A stretch of 64,000 nt of DNA from Ferribacterium limneticum (lineage in GTDB: Bacteria; Pseudomonadota; Gammaproteobacteria; Burkholderiales; Rhodocyclaceae), in NCBI RefSeq assembly GCF_020510625.1, contig NZ_CP075191.1:2394001-2458000 (forward strand), in the 5' to 3' direction. Position 1 is the first letter of the stretch. Every line of letters begins with the position of its first letter. Positions 16,138 to 26,581 of the stretch are shown here, in pieces. The notes beneath the pieces were generated by a model. It searched no databases and had not been told where the DNA came from. It saw nothing but the letters and a program-made list of their open reading frames with translations. The position numbers were made by a program, and so were the translations under genes.

Positions 16138-16980
16138 TTAGCGAAAAACCCGGCAGGCGTATTCAGTCCGGGCCTCGATACGGCCAAACAGCGGGCCGAG
16201 ATCCTGGCTCAAGTCGATGCCCAGTTTTTCGCTGGCGGCGGCTGACAGGTTGGCGACCATGTTTCCGTCGCGGCCAGTCAGATCCAGCGCATTGGAGAGC
16301 ACTTCTGCCACATGGGTGATGGCGACCAGGCTTTCGCCCAGGCCTTGGTCGGGATCGTGGTGGAAGTAGATCGCATCAATGACCGATTGCGGTAAACCCC
16401 AGTTGGTCGCCAGCAAACGCCCGATGTGGCAGTGGTCTACGCCAAAGTAGCGTTGCTCGATTTCGTTGATGCCCTGGCTGCCGCTACTGGCGGCGGAACG
16501 CACCATCTGGAATTCGAGGGGGTGGAAATGCGCCATCCAGAGTTGCCCGATGTCGTGCAGCAAGCCGGCAACCAGCGCGTAGTCCGAAGCCTGGTGGGTA
16601 AAGCGGCCGACTTCCAGCGCGCAGATACCGACGGCGACGCTGTGCTCCCAGAAATACGAGGCCATGCGGCAGCCATGCGCGAATTCGGCCAGACTGACGG
16701 CCAGCGTGATTTCCCGGATTTTTTGCAGGCCGATCAGCGAAACGGCCTTGCGAACGTCGTGCACATCGGAGCCTGAGTGCCCGGCCATCGCCGCCGAATT
16801 GGCGATCGACAGCACACGGGCGGTGATTACCGGATCGCGCTCGACATGATGAACCAGCGCCCCGAGGGTTGCGCCATCATCGTCCAGCGTGGCAAGTATC
16901 TCGGTCACCACCCGCGGAAAGGCGGGCATGCTTTTCGAGCGTTCGATGATTCCCTGGTCGGTGAGCTGTAGCGCCATCAT
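16138..16980 (-). CDS. HDOD-domain signalling protein
   Basis: A 280-residue protein made mostly of an HDOD domain (about 15-215), with conserved LPQSVIDAIYFHHDP and an LLHDIGQLWM segment. HDOD proteins are found in chemotaxis, c-di-GMP and stress signalling and usually lack phosphohydrolase activity, acting as protein-interaction modules. It overlaps the upstream small gene by four bases (ATGA) and is probably translated with it. Confidence 0.85.
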   Translation of the reverse strand: MMALQLTDQGIIERSKSMPAFPRVVTEILATLDDDGATLGALVHHVERDPVITARVLSIANSAAMAGHSGSDVHDVRKAVSLIGLQKIREITLAVSLAEFAHGCRMASYFWEHSVAVGICALEVGRFTHQASDYALVAGLLHDIGQLWMAHFHPLEFQMVRSAASSGSQGINEIEQRYFGVDHCHIGRLLATNWGLPQSVIDAIYFHHDPDQGLGESLVAITHVAEVLSNALDLTGRDGNMVANLSAAASEKLGIDLSQDLGPLFGRIEARTEYACRVFR

Positions 16981-17303
16981 GTTCTCCGATAGGCGCGCAC
17001 CGCCTCGTAAAGATTGGCCATCGCCGGCAGGCTCAGATCGGCGGCGCGAAATATCCGTTGCAGCCGGGCCTCGGCTTGCGCCCAGGCATCGGCCCGCTCG
17101 TCATCGCTGCGGGTATCTTCTTCCCGCACGCAAACAAACTCGGCGTGACGGACTTTCATTTGCTGGAGATTGGTTTCCGTCAGCAGATGCCCTTCCGGCA
17201 GGCTGAAACTGATGACCCCCTTCTCGGTGAGGATCAGCGGGGCGCCGAGGACCATGCCCTCGGTGACATCCGGCAACGGCAAGTATCGCAGGTGGTAGTT
17301 CAT
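16977..17303 (-). CDS. Small protein coupled to the HDOD protein
   Basis: A 108-residue soluble protein. Its first half (start MNYHLRYLPLPDVTEGMVLG, then LTETNLQQM) resembles the N-terminal module that precedes HD-GYP domains in c-di-GMP phosphodiesterases, here as a free protein. ATG 17303 follows AGGGGG; an upstream in-frame start has no support. The four-base overlap with the HDOD gene suggests that the two products form a complex. Function inferred from context only. Confidence 0.65.
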   Translation of the reverse strand: MNYHLRYLPLPDVTEGMVLGAPLILTEKGVISFSLPEGHLLTETNLQQMKVRHAEFVCVREEDTRSDDERADAWAQAEARLQRIFRAADLSLPAMANLYEAVRAYRRT

Positions 17304-17379
17304 GGCAAATAGCCCCCTATGGATTGAAGGCAATTTTAACCAATGAACTGACAAAATCACTACATATATATCAAAAACA

Positions 17380-18279
17380 TCAAATATCTTCGGGTGCCTG
17401 CTTGGCCGCGGCCGCCAAGCGCGCCTGACGCGCCGCCCGAAGTTCAGGCGTTTCCAGGCTGATGCGGCCGAGGGCGCCGGAGCGGTAGTCGAGGATCAGG
17501 ATGGCGGCGGCTCTTTCCATATCGATTTCGCCGCCCCGCCCCTTGATCACGCAGCCGCGCTTTTTGCCGATGGCTTCGATGACGCCGACGGCATCCATGC
17601 CTTCCGTGGCAAAGCCATAGCGAGCCTTGAGCAGCGCCGGGTAGGTTTCGAGCAGGAATTCAGCCAGCCAGGTGCCGACTTCTTCGTCGATGTAGGCATT
17701 GACGCCCACCGCGTGGCTGGCGGCGAGCATCAGGCCGTCGATGGGGTGGTCGATCTTCGGCCAGAGCATGCCCGGGGTGTCGTAGAGGGTCAGGCGGTTG
17801 CTGATGTCGATGCGCTGCTGGCTCTTGGTGACGGCCGGCTGGTCGCCGACAGCGGCCACCTTTTTCTTGACCAGCGCGTTCATCAGCGTCGATTTGCCGA
17901 CGTTGGGGATGCCCATGATCATCAGGCGCAGCGGCTTGACGGCGTCGTTGCGGTGCGGCGCCAGCTTTTGGGCCAGACCGGGGATACGCGCCACGTCGCT
18001 GGCTTTCTTGCAGGAAATGGCGACGGCCTTGACGTTCGGCTGGGCATCAAAAAAAGCCAGCCAGGCCTTCGTTGCTTCGGGGTCGGCCAGATCGGCCTTG
18101 TTGAGCAGCTTGAGACACGGGCGCTGACGGAAGACGCGCAGTTCGTGGATCATCGGATTGCTGCTCGCCTGCGGCAGGCGGGCGTCGAGCACTTCGACGA
18201 CGACATCGGCCACGGCCAGCGTTTCGCCGGCCTTCTTGCGGGCCTGGGTCATGTGCCCCGGGAACCATTGGATGGACAT
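17380..18279 (-). CDS. ylqF: Ribosome biogenesis GTPase YlqF/RbgA
   Basis: A 299-residue circularly permuted GTPase. The motif order is G4 first (LNKADLAD, near 60), then G1 (GIPNVGKST, near 124) and G3 (DTPGM, near 168), diagnostic of this family, with the N-terminal WFPGHM. RbgA in Bacillus helps mature the 50S subunit; an equivalent role is likely. Transcribed away from the HDOD pair and just downstream of moaD (17-nt gap), so it may be the last gene of the molybdopterin operon. Confidence 0.9.
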   Translation of the reverse strand: MSIQWFPGHMTQARKKAGETLAVADVVVEVLDARLPQASSNPMIHELRVFRQRPCLKLLNKADLADPEATKAWLAFFDAQPNVKAVAISCKKASDVARIPGLAQKLAPHRNDAVKPLRLMIMGIPNVGKSTLMNALVKKKVAAVGDQPAVTKSQQRIDISNRLTLYDTPGMLWPKIDHPIDGLMLAASHAVGVNAYIDEEVGTWLAEFLLETYPALLKARYGFATEGMDAVGVIEAIGKKRGCVIKGRGGEIDMERAAAILILDYRSGALGRISLETPELRAARQARLAAAAKQAPEDI

Positions 18280-18296
18280 TTTTTATCTTTCTATTT

Positions 18297-18545
18297 TCAG
18301 CCGCCGGTTACGGGCGGGAAGAAGGCTATTTCGTCGCCGTCTTTTATTGTGGCATCAAGCTTGGCCATGTCCTGATTGACGGCGCAGCGCAGGTTTTTGG
18401 CGGTGGCCAGCTTGTCGCGCCCCTGCCCGACCAGCCAGTCGCGCAAGCCGCCGACAGTGGCGACGCCGGCCGGCAGATCGATGGTTTCGCCGGGCAGGCC
18501 GAGGGCCTCCTTGAGGCCGGCGAAGTAGAGAATCCTGACGCTCAC
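18297..18545 (-). CDS. moaD: Molybdopterin synthase small subunit MoaD
   Basis: An 82-residue ubiquitin-like sulfur carrier ending in the required C-terminal Gly-Gly (PPVTGG). MoaD thiocarboxylate supplies sulfur for the dithiolene of molybdopterin. The start overlaps the moeA stop by four bases. The partner moaE is not in the window. Confidence 0.93.
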   Translation of the reverse strand: MSVRILYFAGLKEALGLPGETIDLPAGVATVGGLRDWLVGQGRDKLATAKNLRCAVNQDMAKLDATIKDGDEIAFFPPVTGG

Positions 18546-19750
18546 GACAGCAGCTCCGCGAAGGATACAAAACGCACGGTGTCGCCGACGGCGATGGTGT
18601 TACCCGGAGGGTTGAGGACCAGCCCGTCGCTCCAGCACAGCGAGGTGACGACGGCCGAGCCCTGATTCTTGTACAACTCGACGGCGCCATCGTCGTTGAG
18701 CCAGCCGCGCAGGAATTCGAGGCGGGCGCCATCGGCCCTGCCCCACACCGAGGCAGACGGCAGATTCAGGACACGCGGCGAAACGCTGGCCGCCCCCTGC
18801 AAACGCAGGATGAACGGGCGAACCATGGTCAGGAAGGTGACGAAGGCGGCGACCGGGTTGCCCGGCAGGCCGAGGAACCAGGCCTTGCCATCCTGTTTGC
18901 GGATTTCGCCGAAGGCGAGCGGCTTGCCGGGCTTGATGGCGATCTTCCACATGTCGAGCCGGCCTTCGGCTTCGACGGCCGGCTTGACGTGGTCTTCCTC
19001 GCCGACCGAAACGCCGCCGCTGGTCAGCACCAGATCGTTGTCGGCAGCCGCACGGCGCAGGGCATCGCGGGTGGCTTCGAGCGTATCGGCGATGGCGCCG
19101 AGGTCACGGACTTCGCAGCCCATGCCTTCGAGCAGGGCGCGCAGGGCGTAGCGGTTGGAGTTGTAGATGGCGCCCGGCGGCAGTGGCTCGCCCGGCTGGA
19201 CGAGTTCGTCGCCGGTGAAGAAGACGCCGACGCGGACGCGGCGATAGACCGGCAGTTCGGGCAGGCCGGCCGCGGCGGCCAGGGCGATTTCCTGCGGGCG
19301 CAGCTTGGTGCCAGCCTTGAGGATTTCGGCGCCGACCGAGATGTCTTCGCCGGCCCGGCGGATGTTTTCGCCATCGCGCGGGACGTGGTTGATGACCACG
19401 CCGTTTTCACCATGCTCGCAGCGTTCCTGCATGATCACGGCGTCGGCACCGGCCGGGACCGGGGCGCCGGTGAAGATGCGGGCGGCGGTTCCCGGCTGCA
19501 ATGTGGTGCCGACCGTGCCGGCCGGAATGCGCTGGCTGACTGGCAGACAGACGCCGGCGGCGGTGATGTCGGCGACGCGCACGGCGTAGCCGTCCATGGC
19601 CGAGTTGTCGAGCGGCGGCACGGCGACGGTGGATTGCTGGGAAGCGGCGAGAATGCGGCCAGCGGCGGCGGTAATCGGCAGCGAGCGGATTTCCTCGACC
19701 GGCTGGGCGGCGGCCAGCAGCTTTTCCAGGGCTTGTTCAAAACTCAGCAT
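18542..19750 (-). CDS. moeA: Molybdopterin molybdenumtransferase MoeA
   Basis: A 402-residue protein with the MoeA layout: N-terminal [14 protein letters not shown], central nucleotide-binding domain with [16 protein letters not shown] and [15 protein letters not shown], and a C-terminal beta domain. It inserts molybdate into adenylylated molybdopterin to complete Mo cofactor, needed for nitrate reductase and similar enzymes. It overlaps mobB by seven bases. Confidence 0.95.
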   Translation of the reverse strand: MLSFEQALEKLLAAAQPVEEIRSLPITAAAGRILAASQQSTVAVPPLDNSAMDGYAVRVADITAAGVCLPVSQRIPAGTVGTTLQPGTAARIFTGAPVPAGADAVIMQERCEHGENGVVINHVPRDGENIRRAGEDISVGAEILKAGTKLRPQEIALAAAAGLPELPVYRRVRVGVFFTGDELVQPGEPLPPGAIYNSNRYALRALLEGMGCEVRDLGAIADTLEATRDALRRAAADNDLVLTSGGVSVGEEDHVKPAVEAEGRLDMWKIAIKPGKPLAFGEIRKQDGKAWFLGLPGNPVAAFVTFLTMVRPFILRLQGAASVSPRVLNLPSASVWGRADGARLEFLRGWLNDDGAVELYKNQGSAVVTSLCWSDGLVLNPPGNTIAVGDTVRFVSFAELLS

Positions 19751-20250
19751 GGGCGGGCCTGCAAATTAAGGTGGTTCATGACGAAATCGGCCATCGCGGC
19801 GTAGTCGTTGAGCGGCAGCGTCGGCAGGCCGGTTTCGATGGCGGCATCGGTGGCCACGGCGACGATGTCGGTGCGCTCGGGGAACAGTGGCGGCTTGTCG
19901 TTTTCAGGGCGGTAGACTTCGAGCTTGGGCACCGGTTCCTGCTTGAAACCTTCGATCAGCACGAGGTCACAGGGCGAGAGGTGGCCGATCAGTTCGTCGA
20001 GTGTCGGCTCAACCTCGTCGCGCCGCTCGTGCATCAACGCCCAGCGGTCACCGCAGGAGAGCAACACCTCGGTGGCACCGGCTTCGCGGTGACGGTAGGA
20101 GTCCTTGCCCGGGCGGTCGATGTCGAAGCCATGGTGGGCGTGCTTGATCACCGACACCTTGAGGCCACGCGCCGTCAGTTGGGGGATGAGCTTTTCCAGC
20201 AAGGTCGTCTTGCCGGAACCGGAATAACCGGCGATACCGAAAACTTTCAT
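19744..20250 (-). CDS. mobB: Molybdopterin-guanine dinucleotide biosynthesis adaptor MobB
   Basis: A 168-residue GTPase with N-terminal P-loop GYSGSGKTT (about 8-16) and a [12 protein letters not shown] segment typical of MobB, which assists MobA in making the guanine dinucleotide form of Mo cofactor. First gene of mobB-moeA-moaD on the minus strand. Confidence 0.93.
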   Translation of the reverse strand: MKVFGIAGYSGSGKTTLLEKLIPQLTARGLKVSVIKHAHHGFDIDRPGKDSYRHREAGATEVLLSCGDRWALMHERRDEVEPTLDELIGHLSPCDLVLIEGFKQEPVPKLEVYRPENDKPPLFPERTDIVAVATDAAIETGLPTLPLNDYAAMADFVMNHLNLQARPC

Positions 20251-20267
20251 GGGCAGATTTTACTCGC

Positions 20268-21401
20268 TCAGGCCACGAAAACCGGGGCAAAACCGCCGCC
20301 CGGCGTCCGGAAATTGGTGGTTTGGCCCTGGTACAGGCGGGCAGCGACGAGCTGGATGCGGCCGGCGTAGACGTAGCAGCGGATGTCGGCCTTCATGGTC
20401 GTTTCGACACCATCGACCGGCACGACATGCTCGGACGGATGCGCGATTTCCTGGGCGATGTAGCCGCCGTGCAGGATTTCTTCGAAGACGCGCTTGGTCA
20501 GCTTGTCGCCGCGGTAGGCGGCACGGCTGCCAAAGCCGGCCGGCGGCTTGAAGAACCAGCGCTTGCGTTCAGCCCAGAATTTCTCAGCCTGCTCCGGCGA
20601 GACCATCACGGTTTTCGGGATACCGGCGAGCAGCGTCTGGCGGGTGGATTCATCGACGCCGAGCGCCTGCAGCGCAGTGTCGTCGGAGAGCTGCATGAGG
20701 TTGCGCTTGTCGGCGTACAGGGCATGGGCACGTGGATGCGGCGTGATAACGACACCACCCGATTCGAAAATTGCGCGAATTTTCCGGTTCACCGTGGCAT
20801 CGAGGGGAAAGTCGGTCAGGCGGTTGTAGATCAGGTCGATGGGCTGGCCGGCGTGCAGAAGCTGCTGGCCATCGCTCTCGAATTCGCCCGGATCGGCCAC
20901 CACGGCGGCGATGCCGTGCTGCTCGAACAATTCCTTGAAGAGCGCGAATTCGGGGGCGAGAAACTGTTCGGCCGGGTTTTCGTCGACGATGGCGATGCGG
21001 CGCAGCGGTGCATCGCCCCGTTCCAGACGCCATTCCTCGCGGAACATGGCGACGTATTCGTCGCGAATCCGCGCGGCCTCTTCAGCGTGGCCATGCGAGG
21101 CGAGCAGGTAGGCGTTGAGCAGGCCTCCACCGGCATTGGTGTTGATCTCGATGAGCTTGGGGCCGGTTTCGGTCAGGTGAAAATCGTAGCCCATGAAGAC
21201 GCCGTTCGACTTGACCGGCAGGCGGGCGATTTCCGGCGCCTGGGCCAAGGCGTGCGCCTGATAGGCCGGCATGGCGACGACCGACTCGATAGCGGTAATG
21301 ATGTCGGCCATGGCCTGCATCGGCCCGGCGGATATGGTGATGTCGGCGCTGGAGAAGAATTGCGGCTGCTGCGCGCGCATTTGCTCGAAGATGGTTTTCA
21401 T
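20268..21401 (-). CDS. ATP-grasp-like protein of unknown substrate
   Basis: A 377-residue protein that looks like an ATP-grasp carboxylate-amine ligase. Supporting segments are KPPAGFGSRAAYRGDKL near 290, the acidic KADIRCYVYAGRI, and the final NFRTPGGGFAPVFV; an earlier part has LIEINTNAGGGLLNAYL. The segment order suggests a rearranged version. ATG 21401 is chosen because the longer frame would start inside an upstream palindromic repeat. It ends 17 nt before mobB in the same direction, but a link to molybdenum cofactor is not evident. Product unknown. Confidence 0.6.
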   Translation of the reverse strand: MKTIFEQMRAQQPQFFSSADITISAGPMQAMADIITAIESVVAMPAYQAHALAQAPEIARLPVKSNGVFMGYDFHLTETGPKLIEINTNAGGGLLNAYLLASHGHAEEAARIRDEYVAMFREEWRLERGDAPLRRIAIVDENPAEQFLAPEFALFKELFEQHGIAAVVADPGEFESDGQQLLHAGQPIDLIYNRLTDFPLDATVNRKIRAIFESGGVVITPHPRAHALYADKRNLMQLSDDTALQALGVDESTRQTLLAGIPKTVMVSPEQAEKFWAERKRWFFKPPAGFGSRAAYRGDKLTKRVFEEILHGGYIAQEIAHPSEHVVPVDGVETTMKADIRCYVYAGRIQLVAARLYQGQTTNFRTPGGGFAPVFVA

Positions 21402-21426
21402 GGATTTACCGCGACCACCCTGAAAT

Positions 21427-21495
21427 GTCATTCCCGCGTAAGCGGGAATCCAGTGCACACCTGAATATCTGGACTCCCGCCTGCGCGGGAGTGAC
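21427..21495. repeat. REP-like pair of palindromes
   Basis: Two palindromes in tandem: TTCCCGCGTAAGCGGGAA (21431-21448) and ACTCCCGCCTGCGCGGGAGT (about 21473-21492), each next to a CCAG/CTGG, with GTCA and TGAC at the outer ends, so the whole unit is also an inverted repeat. It lies between two minus-strand genes. A related unit is at 46959-47045. Confidence 0.8.
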
Positions 21496-21521
21496 GGCGT
21501 TATTTGAGAGTTGGGTCATGG

Positions 21522-23444
21522 TCAACGATGGGCAAAGAAGTCGAGGACGACCTGCAGTTCGCGGGTTCGTTTCATTGGCGGCAGACTTTGCCAGACGCGG
21601 CGGCCGTAGGGCTTTGATATGAGTCGTGGATCGCACATCATCAGCACGCCCTTGTCGTTCTCGTCGCGAATCAGCCGGCCGGCGCCCTGCTTGACGTTGA
21701 TGACGGCGCGCGGCAGCTGGTATTCCATGAAGGCGTTGCGGCCTTCCTTTTTCATCTGCTCGATGCGTGCCGAGAGCACCGGGTCGTCGGGCGGCGCGAA
21801 GGGGATCTTGTCGATGACGACCAGCGACAGCGCCTCGCCGCGCACGTCGACACCTTCCCAGAAGCTCTGGCTGCCGACCAGGATGGAATTGCCGTGGTGG
21901 CGGAAGCGTTGCAGCAGGTCGTTCTTGCTGCCCTCGCCCTGAACCAGCAGCGGCATGTCGATGTTTTCGTCTTCGAGCTTGGTCTTGAGCAGTTCATGCG
22001 TGCGGCGCATGGCACGCAGGCTGGTGCACAGGAAAAATGCCCCGCCGTTGGCAGCCTTGACGGCCGGCCAGGCGGCGTCGACGACGGCGTCGGTGTAGTT
22101 CCAGGCGTTCGGGTCGGGCATGCCGAGCGGCGCGTAGAGGATGGCCTGCTTGTCGTAGTCAAACGGGCTGTGCCAGCAGGCCGAATCCGGCTCGCCGAGG
22201 CCGAGTTCGGCGCAGTAGTGGTGGAACTTGCCCTGCACGGCCAAGGTGGCCGAGGTGAAGATCCACGCCCGCGGATGGCCGCCCATCTGCTTGCGGAAAA
22301 TTTCGGCGACGTTGAGCGGCGTTGCGTTGAGCTGCAGCGAATGGGTGAAGGCTTCGGCCCAGCGGACGTAGCCGGGCGTTGGGTTCTGCCACTGGCCGAG
22401 GTGCTGGACGAGTTCGGTGGCGCGCTGCCAGCATTTCTCGAGGCCCTCGGCGCGTTCGGCCTGGGTTTCGAGCAAGGCGGCGAAGGCGATGACCTCGGCT
22501 TCGAGCGCCTTCAGCGAGCTTTCAAAATCGGGCTTTTCTTCCAGTTGACCGTAGGAGAAGCGGCCGCTGTCGACGCCGACGGCCAGACGCAAATCCTTGG
22601 CGGCCTTTTCGACTTTTTTGCTGGTTTCCGGCAGCGCCAGGCAGTCGCGGGCGTTGGTCAGCGCTTCGGCGCGCACATCGCGGGCCAGATCGAGCACCTG
22701 CGCCGTCGAAATGCTGTCGCCGAAGAACAGCGTCGCGACTTCCGGCAACTGATGGGCTTCGTCAAAGATGACCGTGTTGCAGGCGGGGAGCAGTTCGGCC
22801 ATGCCTTCGTCGCGCAGCATCACGTCGGCGAAAAACAGGTGGTGATTGACGACAACCAGATCGGCCGCCATCGCCTCGCGCCGCGCCAGCATGACAAAGC
22901 ATTCCTTGTAGTCCGGGCACTCCTGGCCGAGGCAGTTGTCGCGCGTCGAAGTGGCGTGGCTCCACACCGGTGAATTCTCGGAAACCTCGATGCATTCGGC
23001 CTTGTCACCGCTCTGCGTGGTCTTGGCGAAGACCGAGATGCGACGGGCGTCGGCAGCATCCTCGCGGGTCAGGAAACGACCGTCGGCGATGGCGTGCTGC
23101 AGGTGGTAGGGACAGACGTAGTTGGCCCGGCCTTTGAGCAGCGCGATCTTGACCGGCGCCTTGAGGGCGTCGCGGACCATCGGCAAATCTTTGTTGAACA
23201 GCTGGTCCTGCAGGGTTTTGGTGCCGGTCGACACGATCACCTTGCCGTTCGACTGCAGCGCCGGGACGAGGTAGGCGAAAGTCTTGCCCGTGCCGGTGCC
23301 GGCCTCGGCGATGAAGACCGAACAGCCCTTGATGGCGGCGGCAATGCGCTCGGCCATGTCGAGCTGCTGTTCGCGGATGCGATAACCGCTGATGGCCCGG
23401 GCGAGCGGGCCTTCGGGAGAGAATATTTCCGGGAGGGAGGACAA
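21522..23444 (-). CDS. yoaA: YoaA/DinG-family ATP-dependent helicase
   Basis: A 640-residue superfamily 2 iron-sulfur helicase. Walker A AEAGTGTGKTFAY lies at about 45-57, and the DEAH box (FDEAHQLPE) near 230. Four cysteines between them (YVCPYH and DNCLGQECPDYKECF) fit a 4Fe-4S cluster as in XPD, DinG and YoaA. It is likely involved in DNA repair or replication-fork processing. Length is nearer YoaA than DinG. The start is TTG at 23444 with AAGG upstream. Confidence 0.85.
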   Translation of the reverse strand: MSSLPEIFSPEGPLARAISGYRIREQQLDMAERIAAAIKGCSVFIAEAGTGTGKTFAYLVPALQSNGKVIVSTGTKTLQDQLFNKDLPMVRDALKAPVKIALLKGRANYVCPYHLQHAIADGRFLTREDAADARRISVFAKTTQSGDKAECIEVSENSPVWSHATSTRDNCLGQECPDYKECFVMLARREAMAADLVVVNHHLFFADVMLRDEGMAELLPACNTVIFDEAHQLPEVATLFFGDSISTAQVLDLARDVRAEALTNARDCLALPETSKKVEKAAKDLRLAVGVDSGRFSYGQLEEKPDFESSLKALEAEVIAFAALLETQAERAEGLEKCWQRATELVQHLGQWQNPTPGYVRWAEAFTHSLQLNATPLNVAEIFRKQMGGHPRAWIFTSATLAVQGKFHHYCAELGLGEPDSACWHSPFDYDKQAILYAPLGMPDPNAWNYTDAVVDAAWPAVKAANGGAFFLCTSLRAMRRTHELLKTKLEDENIDMPLLVQGEGSKNDLLQRFRHHGNSILVGSQSFWEGVDVRGEALSLVVIDKIPFAPPDDPVLSARIEQMKKEGRNAFMEYQLPRAVINVKQGAGRLIRDENDKGVLMMCDPRLISKPYGRRVWQSLPPMKRTRELQVVLDFFAHR

Positions 23445-23781
23445 GGAGGAAGGCCTTAAAAATCAGGGCCGAATTTTACCAGATGGCGACAACAGGCCAT
23501 TTCATACTGCATCGCAAAATCAGGAACCGTTCCGCAAAAAACAAGCTGCCGCTACAAACAATGTTGCGTTTGGGGCAATCAAACCGCTATTTTGTTGCTG
23601 CGCAGCATTATTCCCATTGACATCAATTTTGTTGTGCTAAATTGAGTTCATAACAACAAGTGCTGGAGACAAGCAGCATGTCAGTGGCTGGCATGTGGCG
23701 TGCGCTCCCTGCCGTGACAGCGCCCGTTCAGCCACTGGCCCTCGCCTTCGCAGTTCAAAGGTTCTTGCAAGGAAAATGGCC

Positions 23782-24600
23782 ATGAGCAGCCTGATCAAAA
23801 CCAACGCCAGCGGCCAGTTGAGCGTTGAAGCACTTCCCCAATCCCGGACGCATGGCACGGCACGCAGCACGCCGCGCAAAAGCCCTTGGCCGGCCCGCCT
23901 TGACCTGTTGCAGAGCGCCACCGGATTCGCCCTCGCCGTGTTCCTGATGGCGCACATGTTCTTCGTGTCTACCATCCTGATCAGCCAACAGGCTTTTTAC
24001 ACGGTGGCCCGCTTCTTCGAAGGCGCTTATTTCCTCGGCAAACCTTATCCGATCCTCGTCTCCGGTGTGGTCGCGGTCATCTTTGCCCTCTTTGTCGGCC
24101 ACGCCGGTCTGGCGATGCGCAAGTTTCCCGCCGGCTATCGCCAGTTCAGCGCCTTCCGCAAGCACAAGAACCGCCTGCAGCATGGTGACACTTCGCTGTG
24201 GTGGCTTCAGATGCTGACCGGGTTTGCGCTGTTCTTCATGGCGACCATCCATCTATATGACATGCTGACCCAGCCTGCGCTGATCGGCCCTTACGAATCT
24301 GCCGACCGGGTATGGACCGGCAACATGTGGCCGCTCTATCTCGGACTATTGTTTGCCGCCGAACTGCATGGCGGAATCGGGCTGTACCGGCTGGCGATCA
24401 AGTGGGGCTGGCTGGAAGGCAGCGATCCGCAGCGCAGCCGCCGTCGCCTGACCATCGTTCGCCATTCGATCAGCGCCTTCTTCATCACCCTCGGCCTGCT
24501 CACGCTATTGGCCTACGTCAATCTCGGGCGCGCCCATGCCGAGCATGCCGGCGAACGCTACATCCCGCCCCAAAGCATTTCTGCCACCGACAGGCACTGA
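23782..24600 (+). CDS. frdC: Fumarate reductase cytochrome b subunit
   Basis: A 272-residue membrane protein with five hydrophobic helices and conserved histidines (AHMFF, FVGHAG, TIHLYD, ELHGGIG), matching the di-heme FrdC of Wolinella-type fumarate reductases rather than the heme-less E. coli FrdC/FrdD pair. It anchors FrdAB and exchanges electrons with (mena)quinone. ATG 23782 lies 8 nt after AAGGA; an in-frame ATG two codons earlier is possible. First gene of frdCAB. Confidence 0.88.
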   Translation: MSSLIKTNASGQLSVEALPQSRTHGTARSTPRKSPWPARLDLLQSATGFALAVFLMAHMFFVSTILISQQAFYTVARFFEGAYFLGKPYPILVSGVVAVIFALFVGHAGLAMRKFPAGYRQFSAFRKHKNRLQHGDTSLWWLQMLTGFALFFMATIHLYDMLTQPALIGPYESADRVWTGNMWPLYLGLLFAAELHGGIGLYRLAIKWGWLEGSDPQRSRRRLTIVRHSISAFFITLGLLTLLAYVNLGRAHAEHAGERYIPPQSISATDRH

Positions 24601-24601
24601 C

Positions 24602-26581
24602 ATGGAAACCATCCATACCGACGTCCTCGTCATCGGCGGCGGGCTGGCCGGGCTGCGCGCCGCGCTGGCGGCCCGCAAGCGCGGCAATTCGGTGCTGATT
24701 CTCAGCCTGGTGCCGCCCAAGCGTTCGCACTCGGCTGCGGCCCAGGGCGGCATGCAGGCCAGCCTCGGCAATACAACCAAGGGTGCCGGCGACAACGAGG
24801 ATGTGCATTTCGAAGACACGGTACGTGGCAGCGACTGGGGCAACGACCAGGATGTGGCCCGCATGTTCGTCCATACCGCCCCCAAAGCCGTACGCGAACT
24901 GGCCGGCTGGGGAGTGCCGTGGAATCGCGTTCAGGCCGGCGACCGCGAGGCGATCATCGATAACCAGCGGGTCACGCTGAACGAGCCGGAAGAGGCTCAC
25001 GGCCTGATCACCGCCCGCGATTTTGGCGGCACCAAGAAGTGGCGTACCTGCTACGTTTCCGATGGCACCGGCCACGCCATGCTCTACGCCGTCAGCGACC
25101 AGACCATTGCCGAGGGCATTCCGGTCCATGAGCGCATGGAGGCCGTTTCGCTGATCCATGATGGCCAGCGCTGCTACGGCGCCATCGTCCGCAACCTGAT
25201 CGACGGCAAGCTGCTGGCCTACGTTGCCCGCGCCACCTGCATCGCCACCGGCGGATTCGGTCGCATCTACCAGTCGACGACCAATGCCGTGATCAACGAA
25301 GGCATTGGTGCTGCCATTGCGCTGGAAACCGGCGTCGTACCGCTCGGCAATATGGAGGCGGTGCAGTTTCATCCGACGGCCATCTTCCCGGCCGGCATTC
25401 TGGTCACCGAAGGCTGCCGCGGCGATGGCGGCCTGCTGCGCGATATCGATGGCCACCGCTTCATGCCCGACTACGAACCGGAAAAGAAGGAGCTGGCTTC
25501 GCGCGACGTCGTTTCGCGGCGGATGGAAGCGCACATTCGTTCCGGCAAGGGAGCGAAGAACCGTTTCGGCGAACACCTTTGGCTGGACATTACCCAGCTC
25601 GGCGCCCGGCACATCGACCGCAAGCTGCGCGAAGTGAAGGAAATCTGCCATTACTTCCTGGGCATCGACCCGGCCAAACAATGGATTCCCGTTCGCCCGG
25701 CCCAGCACTACTCGATGGGCGGCATCCGCACCAATGCGCACGGCGCCGCCTACGGCCTGAGCGGACTGTTTGCCTGCGGCGAGGCTGCCTGCTGGGATCT
25801 GCATGGCTTCAACCGGCTGGGTGGCAACTCAGTGGCCGAAACCGTGGTTTCAGGGATGATCGTCGGCGAAGCCATTGCCGATTTCTGCGCTTCGCCCGCT
25901 GGTGACATCTCCCTTTCGACCGCCCTGCTGCGCGAATGCGCCGACAAGGCACAAGCCGAATTCTCGGCCATTACCGACAACCACGGCCCGGAAAACCCGG
26001 CGGCCCTACTCGGCGCCATGCAGGCAATCATGACCGACAAGGTCGGCATTGTCCGTCATGGCGACCAACTGGCCGAAGCCGTCAAGGAACTGACGGAGCT
26101 TGCGGCGCGCAGCCGGCAGATCGGCCTGCGCACTCACCGGCCCGGCGCCAACCCGGAATTGACGCTGGCCTGGCGTCTGCAGAAAATGCTCAAGCTGGCC
26201 ATCTGCGTCGCCCACGGGGCCCGCCAACGCACTGAAAGCCGCGGCGCCCACTTCCGTGAGGATTACCCGCAGCGCAACGATGCCGAATGGCTGAAGCGCA
26301 CGCTGGCCTACTGGAGCAATCCCAAGCAGGTAGTTCCCTCTTTGCACTACGAAGCGCTCGATGTCCGCCGCATGGAACTGCCACCCGGCTGGCGCGGCTA
26401 CGGAGCCCGCGATGCCATCGAACATCCGGAAACGGCCCGCCGCATGGACCAGATCGAAACAATCAAGGCACAGTTGGCCAATGCTGATCGCCACAGCGTG
26501 CAGCACGCCCTGATGCCTTTCCGCCACCTGCTCCCCGCCCACCTGCGCGGCGACAATGCCCGCCCGGGAGAACCCGTATGA
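24602..26581 (+). CDS. frdA: Fumarate reductase flavoprotein subunit
   Basis: A 659-residue flavoprotein starting one base after the frdC stop. It has the FAD-binding [10 protein letters not shown] (about 12-21), His in [11 protein letters not shown] for covalent FAD, the active-site block [11 protein letters not shown] with TEGCRGDGG, an SRDVVSRRM segment, and HYSMGGI. Succinate and fumarate interconversion is expected; the direction in the cell depends on quinone and conditions. It ends in a four-base overlap with frdB. Confidence 0.92.
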   Translation: METIHTDVLVIGGGLAGLRAALAARKRGNSVLILSLVPPKRSHSAAAQGGMQASLGNTTKGAGDNEDVHFEDTVRGSDWGNDQDVARMFVHTAPKAVRELAGWGVPWNRVQAGDREAIIDNQRVTLNEPEEAHGLITARDFGGTKKWRTCYVSDGTGHAMLYAVSDQTIAEGIPVHERMEAVSLIHDGQRCYGAIVRNLIDGKLLAYVARATCIATGGFGRIYQSTTNAVINEGIGAAIALETGVVPLGNMEAVQFHPTAIFPAGILVTEGCRGDGGLLRDIDGHRFMPDYEPEKKELASRDVVSRRMEAHIRSGKGAKNRFGEHLWLDITQLGARHIDRKLREVKEICHYFLGIDPAKQWIPVRPAQHYSMGGIRTNAHGAAYGLSGLFACGEAACWDLHGFNRLGGNSVAETVVSGMIVGEAIADFCASPAGDISLSTALLRECADKAQAEFSAITDNHGPENPAALLGAMQAIMTDKVGIVRHGDQLAEAVKELTELAARSRQIGLRTHRPGANPELTLAWRLQKMLKLAICVAHGARQRTESRGAHFREDYPQRNDAEWLKRTLAYWSNPKQVVPSLHYEALDVRRMELPPGWRGYGARDAIEHPETARRMDQIETIKAQLANADRHSVQHALMPFRHLLPAHLRGDNARPGEPV

